This document shows, in pieces, positions 24,082 through 31,538 of a stretch of DNA of 64,000 nt. The stretch is taken from the NCBI RefSeq assembly GCF_902712915.1, contig NZ_CACTIA010000004.1, forward strand, positions 1-64,000. Direction: 5' to 3'. Origin of the DNA: Acidiphilium sp. C61 (GTDB lineage: Bacteria > Pseudomonadota > Alphaproteobacteria > Acetobacterales > Acetobacteraceae). The notes under the pieces are model-generated. The model did not search any database. It saw only the letters and a program-made list of their open reading frames with translations, and had not been told where the DNA came from. The stretch's first letter is position 1. Every line of letters begins with the position of its first letter. A program made the translations under genes and the position numbers.

Positions 24082-24723
24082 ATGACCAAGTTCAAGGAGT
24101 TCCGTCAGCGGGTCGATGAGGCGATGGATCGGTTGTTCGCTGTCGACTACCAGACGCTTATCGGCAATGCGCCGGCTCTGGACCGGGATCTCGGATGGCT
24201 GAATCATGCGTTCGAGGCCGGCTCCAGCCCCGAAGCATTCGCTCGTGCATTCGGCGAAACCTATCACTTCGTCGTCGTTCCGGACGGCATCGATGATAAG
24301 GCGGCGACCAGTGCCATCAGGGCCCGGATCTCGCAGCACAATCTCGACTTGGCCGGCATCTTCGAATTCGGCAACGACCCGGAGTGCGTCTGGTTCGCCG
24401 GCACCGATGGCGCCGCCTACTCCCGGAACGGGGACCAGGTGTGGCGCCTGTCGCTTGAGAGGACGGGTCGGAACGCACCCTTTGTGGTCTCGCGTTTCGT
24501 CGGTGGCGCCCCTATCGACTTTGCCTTCGACCCTCATGACCGCGCCGGGCGCATCCAGGTTGCGACGGACAGCGTGTTCGAGAGGGTTGCGACCGGCCAC
24601 GATATTGATCTCGCGCTTGACGCCGCTGTTGCCGCCTACACCCGCTCGGTGCACGCGCAGGACAGCCACGTCATCGAGGGGCAGGCCACCGACAGTCAAG
24701 ACGACGCGCCGACCATCGGCTGA
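24082..24723 (+). CDS. Hypothetical protein
   Basis: A 213-aa soluble acidic protein with an AAAGGAGAG ribosome-binding site ahead of ATG 24082. A longer frame upstream has no good start. Helical first ~75 residues, then strands with repeated aromatic residues. No family recognised. Probably cotranscribed with the two genes that follow (37-bp and 14-bp gaps). Confidence 0.75.
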   Translation: MTKFKEFRQRVDEAMDRLFAVDYQTLIGNAPALDRDLGWLNHAFEAGSSPEAFARAFGETYHFVVVPDGIDDKAATSAIRARISQHNLDLAGIFEFGNDPECVWFAGTDGAAYSRNGDQVWRLSLERTGRNAPFVVSRFVGGAPIDFAFDPHDRAGRIQVATDSVFERVATGHDIDLALDAAVAAYTRSVHAQDSHVIEGQATDSQDDAPTIG

Positions 24724-24760
24724 CGCCGAGGCTGCGCATCATGTGGAGGCAGGTTATCCG

Positions 24761-25495
24761 ATGCCACTCGAACTGAATTTCATGCCTGACCTCCCTGCCG
24801 TCGCGCGCGGCGTAACCAACGATCTGATGCAGTCGATCTTCTGGGTCGGCCATGTCCGGGTGATCGATCATTCGGTTCGGGCGACCAGCGGGATGAACGT
24901 GAAGCTGTCGATCATCAGCCCTCAGGAGCAGGTCCATCCGTTCCTGAGCCAGCGCGTCGGCGCGGCCTCTGGGCAGCGCTTCCTCACCCGCTTCAGCACG
25001 GCCCCCGAAGTCGGTGAGCCCGAGCCAGTCCATGCTGGTGAAGTCGTGCTGGTCTGGTGGCAACACGACAGCAATGGCCAACACATCAATCTCAAGCTCG
25101 ATGACGGGCCAGACGGCGAGGCGGTGAACCCGTTTCAGCAGGTCCGGGCCGGCCGTGACGGCGGCGACGTCCTGGCTGCAGCATTCTTCCGGATCGAGGA
25201 CGATGAGTCCGTCACCCGTCGTCGCCGCAAGCGCTTCGCCGACATGTCCCCGGTCCAGCAGAGCCAGATTCTCTGCCGCACGGACCCCGAGTTCCAGGAA
25301 TGGATTATCGGCATCGGGGCGATGATCGGGATCGTCCCAAGCCCGGGCGAGACGCCGGCCGAGTCCGCGGCCCGGATCGTCCGCGTCTGGTGCGGCGTCA
25401 CCAGCCGCAGTGAACTTGGCCGGCCTGACCGCGGCGACGCCGTCAGCCAGTGGAACGAACTGCTGGTTCGGTTCAGAAACCGTCCGCAAGGCTGA
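24761..25495 (+). CDS. Hypothetical protein
   Basis: A 244-aa soluble protein; GGAGGCAGG ends 7 bases before ATG 24761. The N-terminal ~100 residues are beta-rich with WVGHVRV and VVLVWWQH; a basic Arg-rich patch (RRRRKR, about 153-158) follows and might touch nucleic acid. The C-terminal ~70 residues are helical. No family recognised. Confidence 0.7.
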   Translation: MPLELNFMPDLPAVARGVTNDLMQSIFWVGHVRVIDHSVRATSGMNVKLSIISPQEQVHPFLSQRVGAASGQRFLTRFSTAPEVGEPEPVHAGEVVLVWWQHDSNGQHINLKLDDGPDGEAVNPFQQVRAGRDGGDVLAAAFFRIEDDESVTRRRRKRFADMSPVQQSQILCRTDPEFQEWIIGIGAMIGIVPSPGETPAESAARIVRVWCGVTSRSELGRPDRGDAVSQWNELLVRFRNRPQG

Positions 25496-25509
25496 GCTCA
25501 GGAGCACCC

Positions 25510-25671
25510 ATGCACTACGCAGCCCACCACCTCGTGAGCATCCTGATCCACGCCGTCATCTACGGTGTCATTTTCCGCCTGATGCGTGATCTGAGCCCGG
25601 CGCAGCTGGCAGCCGTCCTCGGCTTCGCCCTTGTCGGCGGACTCTTCTTCTTCCGCCGCCGCCGCTACTAG
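25510..25671 (+). CDS. Small two-segment membrane protein
   Basis: A 53-aa protein made of two hydrophobic segments (about 8-22 and 30-46) with a terminal Arg cluster, which would leave the C-terminus in the cytosol. AGGAG lies 6 bases before ATG 25510. Too short for most gene finders, but the ribosome-binding site and operon position (14 bp after the preceding gene) support it. Holins, toxin-antitoxin toxins and small membrane regulators can look like this; nothing distinguishes among them. Confidence 0.55.
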   Translation: MHYAAHHLVSILIHAVIYGVIFRLMRDLSPAQLAAVLGFALVGGLFFFRRRRY

Positions 25672-25675
25672 CCGC

Positions 25676-26140
25676 TCAGGGGACGGTGGGGTCGTCCCCG
25701 TAAACCAGGAAGATCCGCTCGACGGGCTGACGGTTGCCGATCGTTCGGTCCCACCAGATACCCTCTGCCTCGAGCCACGGACCCACCGGCGGCGTGACCG
25801 TGATCTCAAGGGAGAAATACGGGGATTCGTCCTGCCGGTCCGGATCGACGGCAAGCCGCTCGATATGAACACCGACATGGATGCGTTCGATCGAGATCGT
25901 CGGATCCTCGTAGCGCATGGCCGCCCGTACGAGATCGGCACAGCGGTCGAGCAGCGCATCACGCAGGGTCTCGCCGTGAGTGTCTATGAAGCGGATCGGC
26001 TCGAAGCCGGTGTCGATCCGGAATTCGAGGTTATCGTCCTGGCCGCGGACGCCATCGATAAGAGGCGCGCCGTCCTGGTTGGACATGGCAATCCCCGCGG
26101 CAAACCGGTCGACAGGATCAACCTGTTTCGTCTCGTTCAT
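25676..26140 (-). CDS. Hypothetical protein
   Basis: A 154-aa acidic, beta-rich protein. ATG 26140 is preferred to 26170 because GAGAG lies 7 bases ahead. It has regular alternating strands (about 45-135) and ends in a Trp/Tyr-rich stretch. No family recognised. A TTGACT hexamer followed by GATTCT after 18 bases lies upstream on the minus strand (about 26202-26173), so it has its own promoter or is read from the operon beginning at 30875. Confidence 0.65.
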   Translation of the reverse strand: MNETKQVDPVDRFAAGIAMSNQDGAPLIDGVRGQDDNLEFRIDTGFEPIRFIDTHGETLRDALLDRCADLVRAAMRYEDPTISIERIHVGVHIERLAVDPDRQDESPYFSLEITVTPPVGPWLEAEGIWWDRTIGNRQPVERIFLVYGDDPTVP

Positions 26141-26220
26141 TGGTCGGCTCTCTTGAAGTCGGTTGTCCACAAGAATCGCTGAAAGCGCTCTGCAAAGTCA
26201 ACGAAATAGGCGGAAATTCC

Positions 26221-27006
26221 TCAAATGCCAGAAGATATGACATCGTCTGCCACTTCTGGCGCGGGGGCAGGCTGCATGATGTCCCGGAGGGCAAAATCAC
26301 GTGATACATGCTTGTCGAGATCGATCGCTTTCAGGAACCATTGCGGCTCCGGATGCCATTCGGTAGATCCGTACCATAGGCCGCGAATCTCGACGCGACG
26401 CTCGGCCAACTCGCCTCGCCAGTTGCGATATACGAAGCCGACACGAAGGTCCTCTTGATGCTCAAGCATGCCGGGGTCGAGGCGTTCGCCGCTATGGGAC
26501 GGCTCCATGCCAAGCACCGCCGACGGCTTGGCTGCCTGCTTGAGACGGATCTTGTCGATATTGAGCCACGCTCTTGCCAACTCAGCTTCGACAGCTTCGG
26601 TCTTGTCTATCCCGTACGCCGTGCACAGGGCGGTCAATGTCAGCTCTACGCCGCCAACCTCCTGGCGCCGCTCGCCGACCGGACGCCCATAGACATAGTC
26701 GACCAGGCGGTGCGCCCGCTCGGGAGGCATGTCGCACGCTTGCACAAGCTCGATGGCCTCCTCCAGGAACCGGTTCCCCCGTTCTTCGCGGTTGTTCGCG
26801 ATTGTGGGGCCAAAGCACCTCATCATCCATTCATGTGTCCGGCGCTGGAGGCTGCCCGAGACCAGTGCCGCGATGTCGCGTGCGATATCAGCCGGGTCCC
26901 GCCCGTGCGCGCCAGCGAGAATGCCGGCGATTTCAGGTTCGAGCGGGCTGCTGGTGGCGGTGGCTTCCTCGTCTGACGAGGCGGGGTCTGCGGCCTGCGC
27001 ATCCAT
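26221..27006 (-). CDS. MazG-like nucleotide pyrophosphohydrolase fused to WYL-like C-terminal domain
   Basis: A 261-aa protein. Residues ~55-165 match the all-alpha NTP pyrophosphohydrolase (MazG-like) pattern: NREERGNRFLEEAIELVQA (metal-binding ExxE), then ERRQEVGGVELTLTALC and a final KIRLKQAAKP. The C-terminal ~70 residues (VGFVYRNWRGE, RGLWYGSTEWHPEPQWFL, RDFALRDI) look like the small beta-barrel of WYL-type or related phage proteins. The first half would hydrolyse non-canonical or excess (d)NTPs; the second may sense a ligand or nucleic acid. It follows the primase-helicase in the same operon, 53 bp downstream. Confidence 0.75.
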   Translation of the reverse strand: MDAQAADPASSDEEATATSSPLEPEIAGILAGAHGRDPADIARDIAALVSGSLQRRTHEWMMRCFGPTIANNREERGNRFLEEAIELVQACDMPPERAHRLVDYVYGRPVGERRQEVGGVELTLTALCTAYGIDKTEAVEAELARAWLNIDKIRLKQAAKPSAVLGMEPSHSGERLDPGMLEHQEDLRVGFVYRNWRGELAERRVEIRGLWYGSTEWHPEPQWFLKAIDLDKHVSRDFALRDIMQPAPAPEVADDVISSGI

Positions 27007-27059
27007 GATCGATGTCTCCTGTGCCTGAAGTTGCGTGCCGGCTTCTTGCCGGCGCTGCC

Positions 27060-30000
27060 TTATGCGTGGGCGTCATCGGAGCCCTCGCCGTAATGGTCGA
27101 AATTGCGTGTCTCCGCGGAGGTTTCCTTGCGCGGGTCGAGGCGCGCGGCGGTGCCGGCGTGGTACAGGCCGAGACCGGCCAGAGCGACGCAGCCCGATAG
27201 GCTTAACCGTGGGATACTGTGGTCCAGGCGCCGCTGTGCCTCCCACCCCGGTGGATCGATCATCCGGCAACGGGCATCCTTGCCAATGGTCCCGCCCTCC
27301 TTGCGGTAGACGGTGTTGACCAGTCGGACCATCACCTCGTGCTCGCGGCGCGCCCTCGACTCGCGGGGGCCGAGCAGCGTGTCGATCTTGTCGTCGGGAG
27401 GGCGAACGGCATTCTGTCTGAAGCGCGCCACAAGGCTCTCCGCATCACGGACCCATCCTCCGCCTTGCTGCCGGGCCATCTCCTCGATCCAAGCCACCGC
27501 GCGCTCAATATCTCCAGCCGGCCAGAACGGATCGGCGCCGCGGATCGCTTCCGCACTCATCCGCCCGCCCGCCCGACGCGCCATCTCCGCCGCCCCCAGC
27601 CCGATCGTCTGGATGATCGCGCCGAACGTCGTCAGATCGTCGAGGATCGTTCCGTCAGGGACGATGCTCGAAATTGCATACCAGGTCGGTTTGACCGGCC
27701 GATAAAAGGCGCGCAGCCGGCCAAGAAACTGCAGCAGCTCTTCCTCGCGGTATTGGGCCTGGATGAGCGCGCCCCAGCCGCCCGGGTGAACCGGCACGCC
27801 GAGCTTGGCCTCACCGCCACGCATGGCAATCGTCTTCTGGACGATCGGCATGCGGATCGGCACGCCGTCCGCGTATCCGGTGCCCTCCCGGTCGAGCGGC
27901 ATCTCGGGCTCGTCGTCGTCATAGGCCAGTGCCGCGGCCAGACCGTCGAGCACGTCGACCGGAAGCTCCAGCCTGCCGATGCTGACTGCGGCGACATGGT
28001 TCTTGTAGGCGTCAATGCCGCGAAGAGCACCAAAATGCCCCCAATCGATGTTGTCGGGCGAGGCCCAACTCTCGGTAATCGCCCGCCTGACTGCGATGGT
28101 CGCCCCAACAAGCACGCGCCCGTCAGCGTGGCGGGCAGCGATTGCAGACAGGACGTCGCGCACCTCGCCCAGCAGCTTGGCCGACCAGATGCGAGCCGGC
28201 GTTGCCTCTTTCGGCCCGAGCAAGCTCGCATTCGAGAAGGTGCGGGGGAGTGGCGCCTCCTTCAGGCTGCCGGGCGCTAGCATGACGCTGTGGAGGCGGT
28301 CATACAGGCCGGAGATCTCGACAAGGTCGGTCACCTGGACCTGGTCCGGATCGACGCCCCAGACCTTGGCGATAATCGCTGGCGCAGCGGATGCGTCGAT
28401 CATCAGCAGGGGTGTGCCCTGCCAGTTCGGCAGTGTGCGCCAGGACAGGCGGATCCGTCGGTCGCCGGTCGTCGCGTTGTGCAGGACCTGGATGCGGGCA
28501 TCGCCGGCCATGCCATGCACGACCGGCGCAGCCTCCTCGCGCAGGCCAACGATCCGTTCGGAGAGGATGGTCCAGAACCTCCACTCTTCCCGGGCGTGAT
28601 GCCCTGTCGGCGCGGCCACCACCTTCTGCACCTCATCGAGGGACATGTTCGGCTTCAGAGAACTCGAACGCTGCATGCTTGCGGAGCAGAGGCGCCTGCA
28701 GGCATGGATCATCGCCGTCGACTGGCTCTCCGGCATGGCGGCGAACGCCTCGGCCGGGTCGCGCCGTTCCCGAAACGCCTCCTCGACGATGCTCACCGCA
28801 TGCCGGCGATGTTCGGTGAGCCCGTCCTGCCACGCGGTGAGGTCGAAATCCTCGACCGACTGTTCGCGGCGGGTTGGCCGTGGCGGCCGGCGGGGCAGGT
28901 GGAGCGTGTCCACCGGGATCTGCGTCGAGTGAACGAAGAGATCGAAGACCCGCTCGTCGATGATGATGCCCCGGGCTTTCTTGGCCTCGCTTGGGATGGA
29001 AAGCGCGGTGAAGGCGTGAGGCATCAGCACCAGGTGAACCGCATGAAACATCTCGCGCTGCAGGATCGCTGGGCACGTGTCGTAATGCTGGCAGGACACC
29101 TCGGTGATCGCTCCGGTGGCCCGGTTGCGTTCCTTTGTCTTGCAGAGCGACGAAGCGCCTGCGCCGCCCTTGGTCGCGGCCTCCATCTGCTCGGCCATCA
29201 GGCACCCGGCCCGGACGCGCCCCTGGTAGACGCCGACCCGGAAGCCGCCGTGCGCCTGGCCGGGGCCGGCATACTGGCGGATGTCGCGCAGGGTGGCGGC
29301 GATGCGGTCCTCGACATCGGCCTCACTGATCAGCCCGGCCTCGCGTGCAGCAGCGACAAGCTCCTCGTCGTCGGCGGCGGCATCGAGGCCGAACATGATG
29401 GAGCGGGTGCGCAATTCATCGACATTCCGGTAGGTGGGCACCAGCATGATGTAGGGCGCGCGGATCCGCCCTTCGTCCGGATCGTTCAGGTCCTCGTAGG
29501 TGTTCGGATCATCGGCAATCCCTCGCAGCGCCCGGCTGGTCTTCCCGAGGCCAGGCGGGGCCTTGATGATTCTGATCGCCGGGTCGACCTGGCCGTCCTC
29601 GTGCTGGGGCAGCAATCCATGCCGGCGGGAGACCTGATCGAGGAAAGCGGTGATCGTGGCGCTCATCATCTCGCCGGCGCGCTCGAGAGCGTCAACGCCG
29701 GTGTCGTTCGCGGCCCGGGCATCCTGAGCGTCCGCGGGCGGCTGGGCCGCCGCGGCGGTGTCGGGCGAATCTCCTCGTGGAGGCTCCGGTGCGGTGTCAT
29801 CCTCGTTGAGCATCAGCGGATCGGTCGCCACGTTGCGCCCGGCCTGCGGACGCGCCGCCCGGTTGCGGGTGATGATCACCCGTGGCGTGCGGATGTTGTC
29901 GAAGCGCCCCTGGGCAGCCTGTTCACAGACCCGGCGAACGCGCGAGAAGATCTCGTTGCCGAGGTTGGCGCCCGTCCAGCGACCATCAAGCACCGCATGC

Positions 30001-30875
30001 CGGGAAAAGGTCTCGAGGACGGTCTGCGCCACCCCGCGGACGGTGGCCTCCATCGTGAAGTCGACCCTCTGGCCGACGGCGTCCCGGACGGTATCGACGA
30101 CAAGATCGTAGAGGAACTTCTCACGCCCGTCGGCGATCTTGCCGTCGGCCCCCTCGGTCCAGCCCGGCACCATCCAGGTCATCGCCCCCTGGACCGTCTG
30201 GGCAAACGGCATGAACTGCTCGATCTCGGCCAGCAGCGTCTCGACCGCGTCAGGCGTGACCACCGGCAGCTCGCTACTCCGAATGTCCATCGGATCCGCC
30301 TCGCCAATCCAGCGGAACGGGCGACCGGTCCCGTGATGCGTTCCGAAGAACGTCAACGCCTTCACGTTGGCGAGGACATCGATGCCGTGACCACCCAGCT
30401 CGGCGCTGATCTTCATGTTCCTGACCTGGCGCTGGCCGGCCGGCATGTTTCGGTAGATCATCGCGAATTTGGGCTCGCGCCCGACCCGGATCAGCGGTGT
30501 GGGGCCGAGGATCGATGTGGCAATCTGGCGAATGCGGCGGGAAAGGTCGCGATCGGTCACGTCGACGTCGATCGCGAGCGCCCCCGATGAACCGGGGCCC
30601 ATCATGCATCCGACGTTCAGGTCAGGCAGGTGGCGTTTCCAGATGCCGACATCGCGCAGCGTGGGGAGCCGGTCGTCGAGGCCGTGGTCCTCCATCGGCT
30701 TGATCGTCCGGTCAAATAGAATGGCAGGGCGACGGTCGATTGTCTGCGGGAAAATGGCCCAGCCGTTGCGGACGAGGGTATCGCAGGAGAGGCCGAAATA
30801 CGCGGTCTGCGTCCGGTCTGAATAGGTCCGCCCGGCACGGCTTCCGACTGCCAGCTTTTCCGTTGCTTCCGTCAT
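27060..30875 (-). CDS. Primase-polymerase/helicase replication protein with candidate Fe-S cysteines
   Basis: A 1271-aa multidomain protein. The N-terminus (~35-200) is an archaeo-eukaryotic primase/prim-pol domain: GWAIFP, IDVDV (Asp103, Asp105), RVGREPK (Arg133, Lys136) and THHGTGRPFRW (His180/181). A helicase-like half follows an acidic linker: Walker A APPGLGKT (439-446), Walker B GIIIDERV (Asp640, Glu641), HFGALRG near 947 and a motif VI-like QFLGRLR at 1049-1055. Four cysteines (558, 578, 595, 601) lie between Walker A and B, as in XPD/DinG-type Fe-S helicases. It probably primes and unwinds plasmid DNA. SD GGAG precedes ATG 30875, and an HTH gene starts 23 bp away on the other strand. 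Confidence 0.85.
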   Translation of the reverse strand: MTEATEKLAVGSRAGRTYSDRTQTAYFGLSCDTLVRNGWAIFPQTIDRRPAILFDRTIKPMEDHGLDDRLPTLRDVGIWKRHLPDLNVGCMMGPGSSGALAIDVDVTDRDLSRRIRQIATSILGPTPLIRVGREPKFAMIYRNMPAGQRQVRNMKISAELGGHGIDVLANVKALTFFGTHHGTGRPFRWIGEADPMDIRSSELPVVTPDAVETLLAEIEQFMPFAQTVQGAMTWMVPGWTEGADGKIADGREKFLYDLVVDTVRDAVGQRVDFTMEATVRGVAQTVLETFSRHAVLDGRWTGANLGNEIFSRVRRVCEQAAQGRFDNIRTPRVIITRNRAARPQAGRNVATDPLMLNEDDTAPEPPRGDSPDTAAAAQPPADAQDARAANDTGVDALERAGEMMSATITAFLDQVSRRHGLLPQHEDGQVDPAIRIIKAPPGLGKTSRALRGIADDPNTYEDLNDPDEGRIRAPYIMLVPTYRNVDELRTRSIMFGLDAAADDEELVAAAREAGLISEADVEDRIAATLRDIRQYAGPGQAHGGFRVGVYQGRVRAGCLMAEQMEAATKGGAGASSLCKTKERNRATGAITEVSCQHYDTCPAILQREMFHAVHLVLMPHAFTALSIPSEAKKARGIIIDERVFDLFVHSTQIPVDTLHLPRRPPRPTRREQSVEDFDLTAWQDGLTEHRRHAVSIVEEAFRERRDPAEAFAAMPESQSTAMIHACRRLCSASMQRSSSLKPNMSLDEVQKVVAAPTGHHAREEWRFWTILSERIVGLREEAAPVVHGMAGDARIQVLHNATTGDRRIRLSWRTLPNWQGTPLLMIDASAAPAIIAKVWGVDPDQVQVTDLVEISGLYDRLHSVMLAPGSLKEAPLPRTFSNASLLGPKEATPARIWSAKLLGEVRDVLSAIAARHADGRVLVGATIAVRRAITESWASPDNIDWGHFGALRGIDAYKNHVAAVSIGRLELPVDVLDGLAAALAYDDDEPEMPLDREGTGYADGVPIRMPIVQKTIAMRGGEAKLGVPVHPGGWGALIQAQYREEELLQFLGRLRAFYRPVKPTWYAISSIVPDGTILDDLTTFGAIIQTIGLGAAEMARRAGGRMSAEAIRGADPFWPAGDIERAVAWIEEMARQQGGGWVRDAESLVARFRQNAVRPPDDKIDTLLGPRESRARREHEVMVRLVNTVYRKEGGTIGKDARCRMIDPPGWEAQRRLDHSIPRLSLSGCVALAGLGLYHAGTAARLDPRKETSAETRNFDHYGEGSDDAHA

Positions 30876-30883
30876 GTCTCCAG

Positions 30884-30898
30884 TATAGTATTTATGAT
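30884..30898. promoter_or_regulatory. Divergent promoter between replication gene and HTH gene
   Basis: Only 23 bp separate the two start codons. TATAGT (30884-30889) and TATGAT (30893-30898) read towards the HTH gene, and TATACT (30889-30884 on the complement) reads towards the primase-helicase. Overlapping -10 boxes make mutual repression or autoregulation likely (inference). Confidence 0.5.
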
Positions 30899-31165
30899 AT
30901 GGTAATGGAAGAAAAAACGACTGGTTTTCTAGGTATTCCTGCTGGCGAGACCGTCATCTCGAAGGCGTCCTATTCGCCGGAGATCGGCGTACTGATCGAC
31001 GCAATCGGCTGGACGGACACCGCAGCGGCCGCCCATGTCGGCGTCCATCGTAATATGATCGGTCGCTGGCGCAGGACTGGCGCTCCGCTCGACGTCATAA
31101 TCTACCTTCAGGACGTTCTGGTGGCCATCCAGTCGGTCAGACCTGCAAGGGCACGGGTCGGCTGA
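30899..31165 (+). CDS. Small HTH DNA-binding protein
   Basis: An 88-aa protein whose centre (about 30-70) has a helix-turn-helix pattern: LIDAIGWTDTAAAAHVG turning into VHRNMIGRWRRTG, where Asp/Thr then Gly-Val and Arg-Trp fit Cro/CI-type HTHs. Start ATG 30899 or 30905; no ribosome-binding site is visible, and the first ATG lies just after a -10 box, so it may be leaderless. The divergent arrangement with the 1271-aa replication protein makes it the best candidate for its regulator. Confidence 0.7.
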   Translation: MVMEEKTTGFLGIPAGETVISKASYSPEIGVLIDAIGWTDTAAAAHVGVHRNMIGRWRRTGAPLDVIIYLQDVLVAIQSVRPARARVG

Positions 31166-31196
31166 TAACGATCCGGTCAGAGCGTCGTGAATTCAG

Positions 31197-31222
31197 TTAC
31201 TTACACATTTTTCTTATATTCT
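31197..31222 (+). promoter_or_regulatory. 14-bp-spacer promoter element, copy 8
   Basis: TTACTT (31197-31202), 14 bases starting ACACAT, TATTCT (31217-31222). It is 31 bases before the small gene at 31254 and upstream of parE. Confidence 0.5.
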
Positions 31223-31253
31223 GGCGAGTGACCACCAGCCAGAGACGAGACAG

Positions 31254-31460
31254 ATGACCAATGCCCGCGACAACACCGCGCCAGCCCAGCAGGAGGACAG
31301 CCAGTTCGCCGTCCTGACCCGTTGGGAGCACGTGCCCGCGGAGCGGCTCTGGAGCCTGTTTTGCCGGGACTTGCTCGCAAGACTGACCGGCGCCGCACCG
31401 GCCGCCAGCCGCCCCCGCCGGGTCCTGGATGACGGCACCGAACCGCGCGGCCGTATGTAG
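31254..31460 (+). CDS. Small hypothetical protein upstream of parE
   Basis: A 68-aa protein with an amphipathic middle (AERLWSLFCRDLLARL) and a basic, Arg-rich end. GAGACGAGAC precedes ATG 31254 and the promoter element copy 8 lies upstream, which are the main reasons for keeping it; the antisense frame here looks like a shadow. No family recognised. 78 bp before parE. Confidence 0.5.
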   Translation: MTNARDNTAPAQQEDSQFAVLTRWEHVPAERLWSLFCRDLLARLTGAAPAASRPRRVLDDGTEPRGRM

Positions 31461-31538
31461 GATTCTTATGTTTTAACTTGATTTTGTTGTCTATTCTGTA
31501 TATTGTTGCAGCTTGTCAGCAATCATCAGGATGACCCG

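Noticed and set aside
28290..30590. 766-codon plus-strand frame opposite the primase-helicase
   Set aside because: Codon register and composition are those of a shadow; the minus frame has prim-pol and Walker motifs throughout.
30876..31253. Replication origin with iterons near the primase-helicase
   Set aside because: Looked for direct repeats and A/T-rich repeat arrays in the short gaps; none seen.
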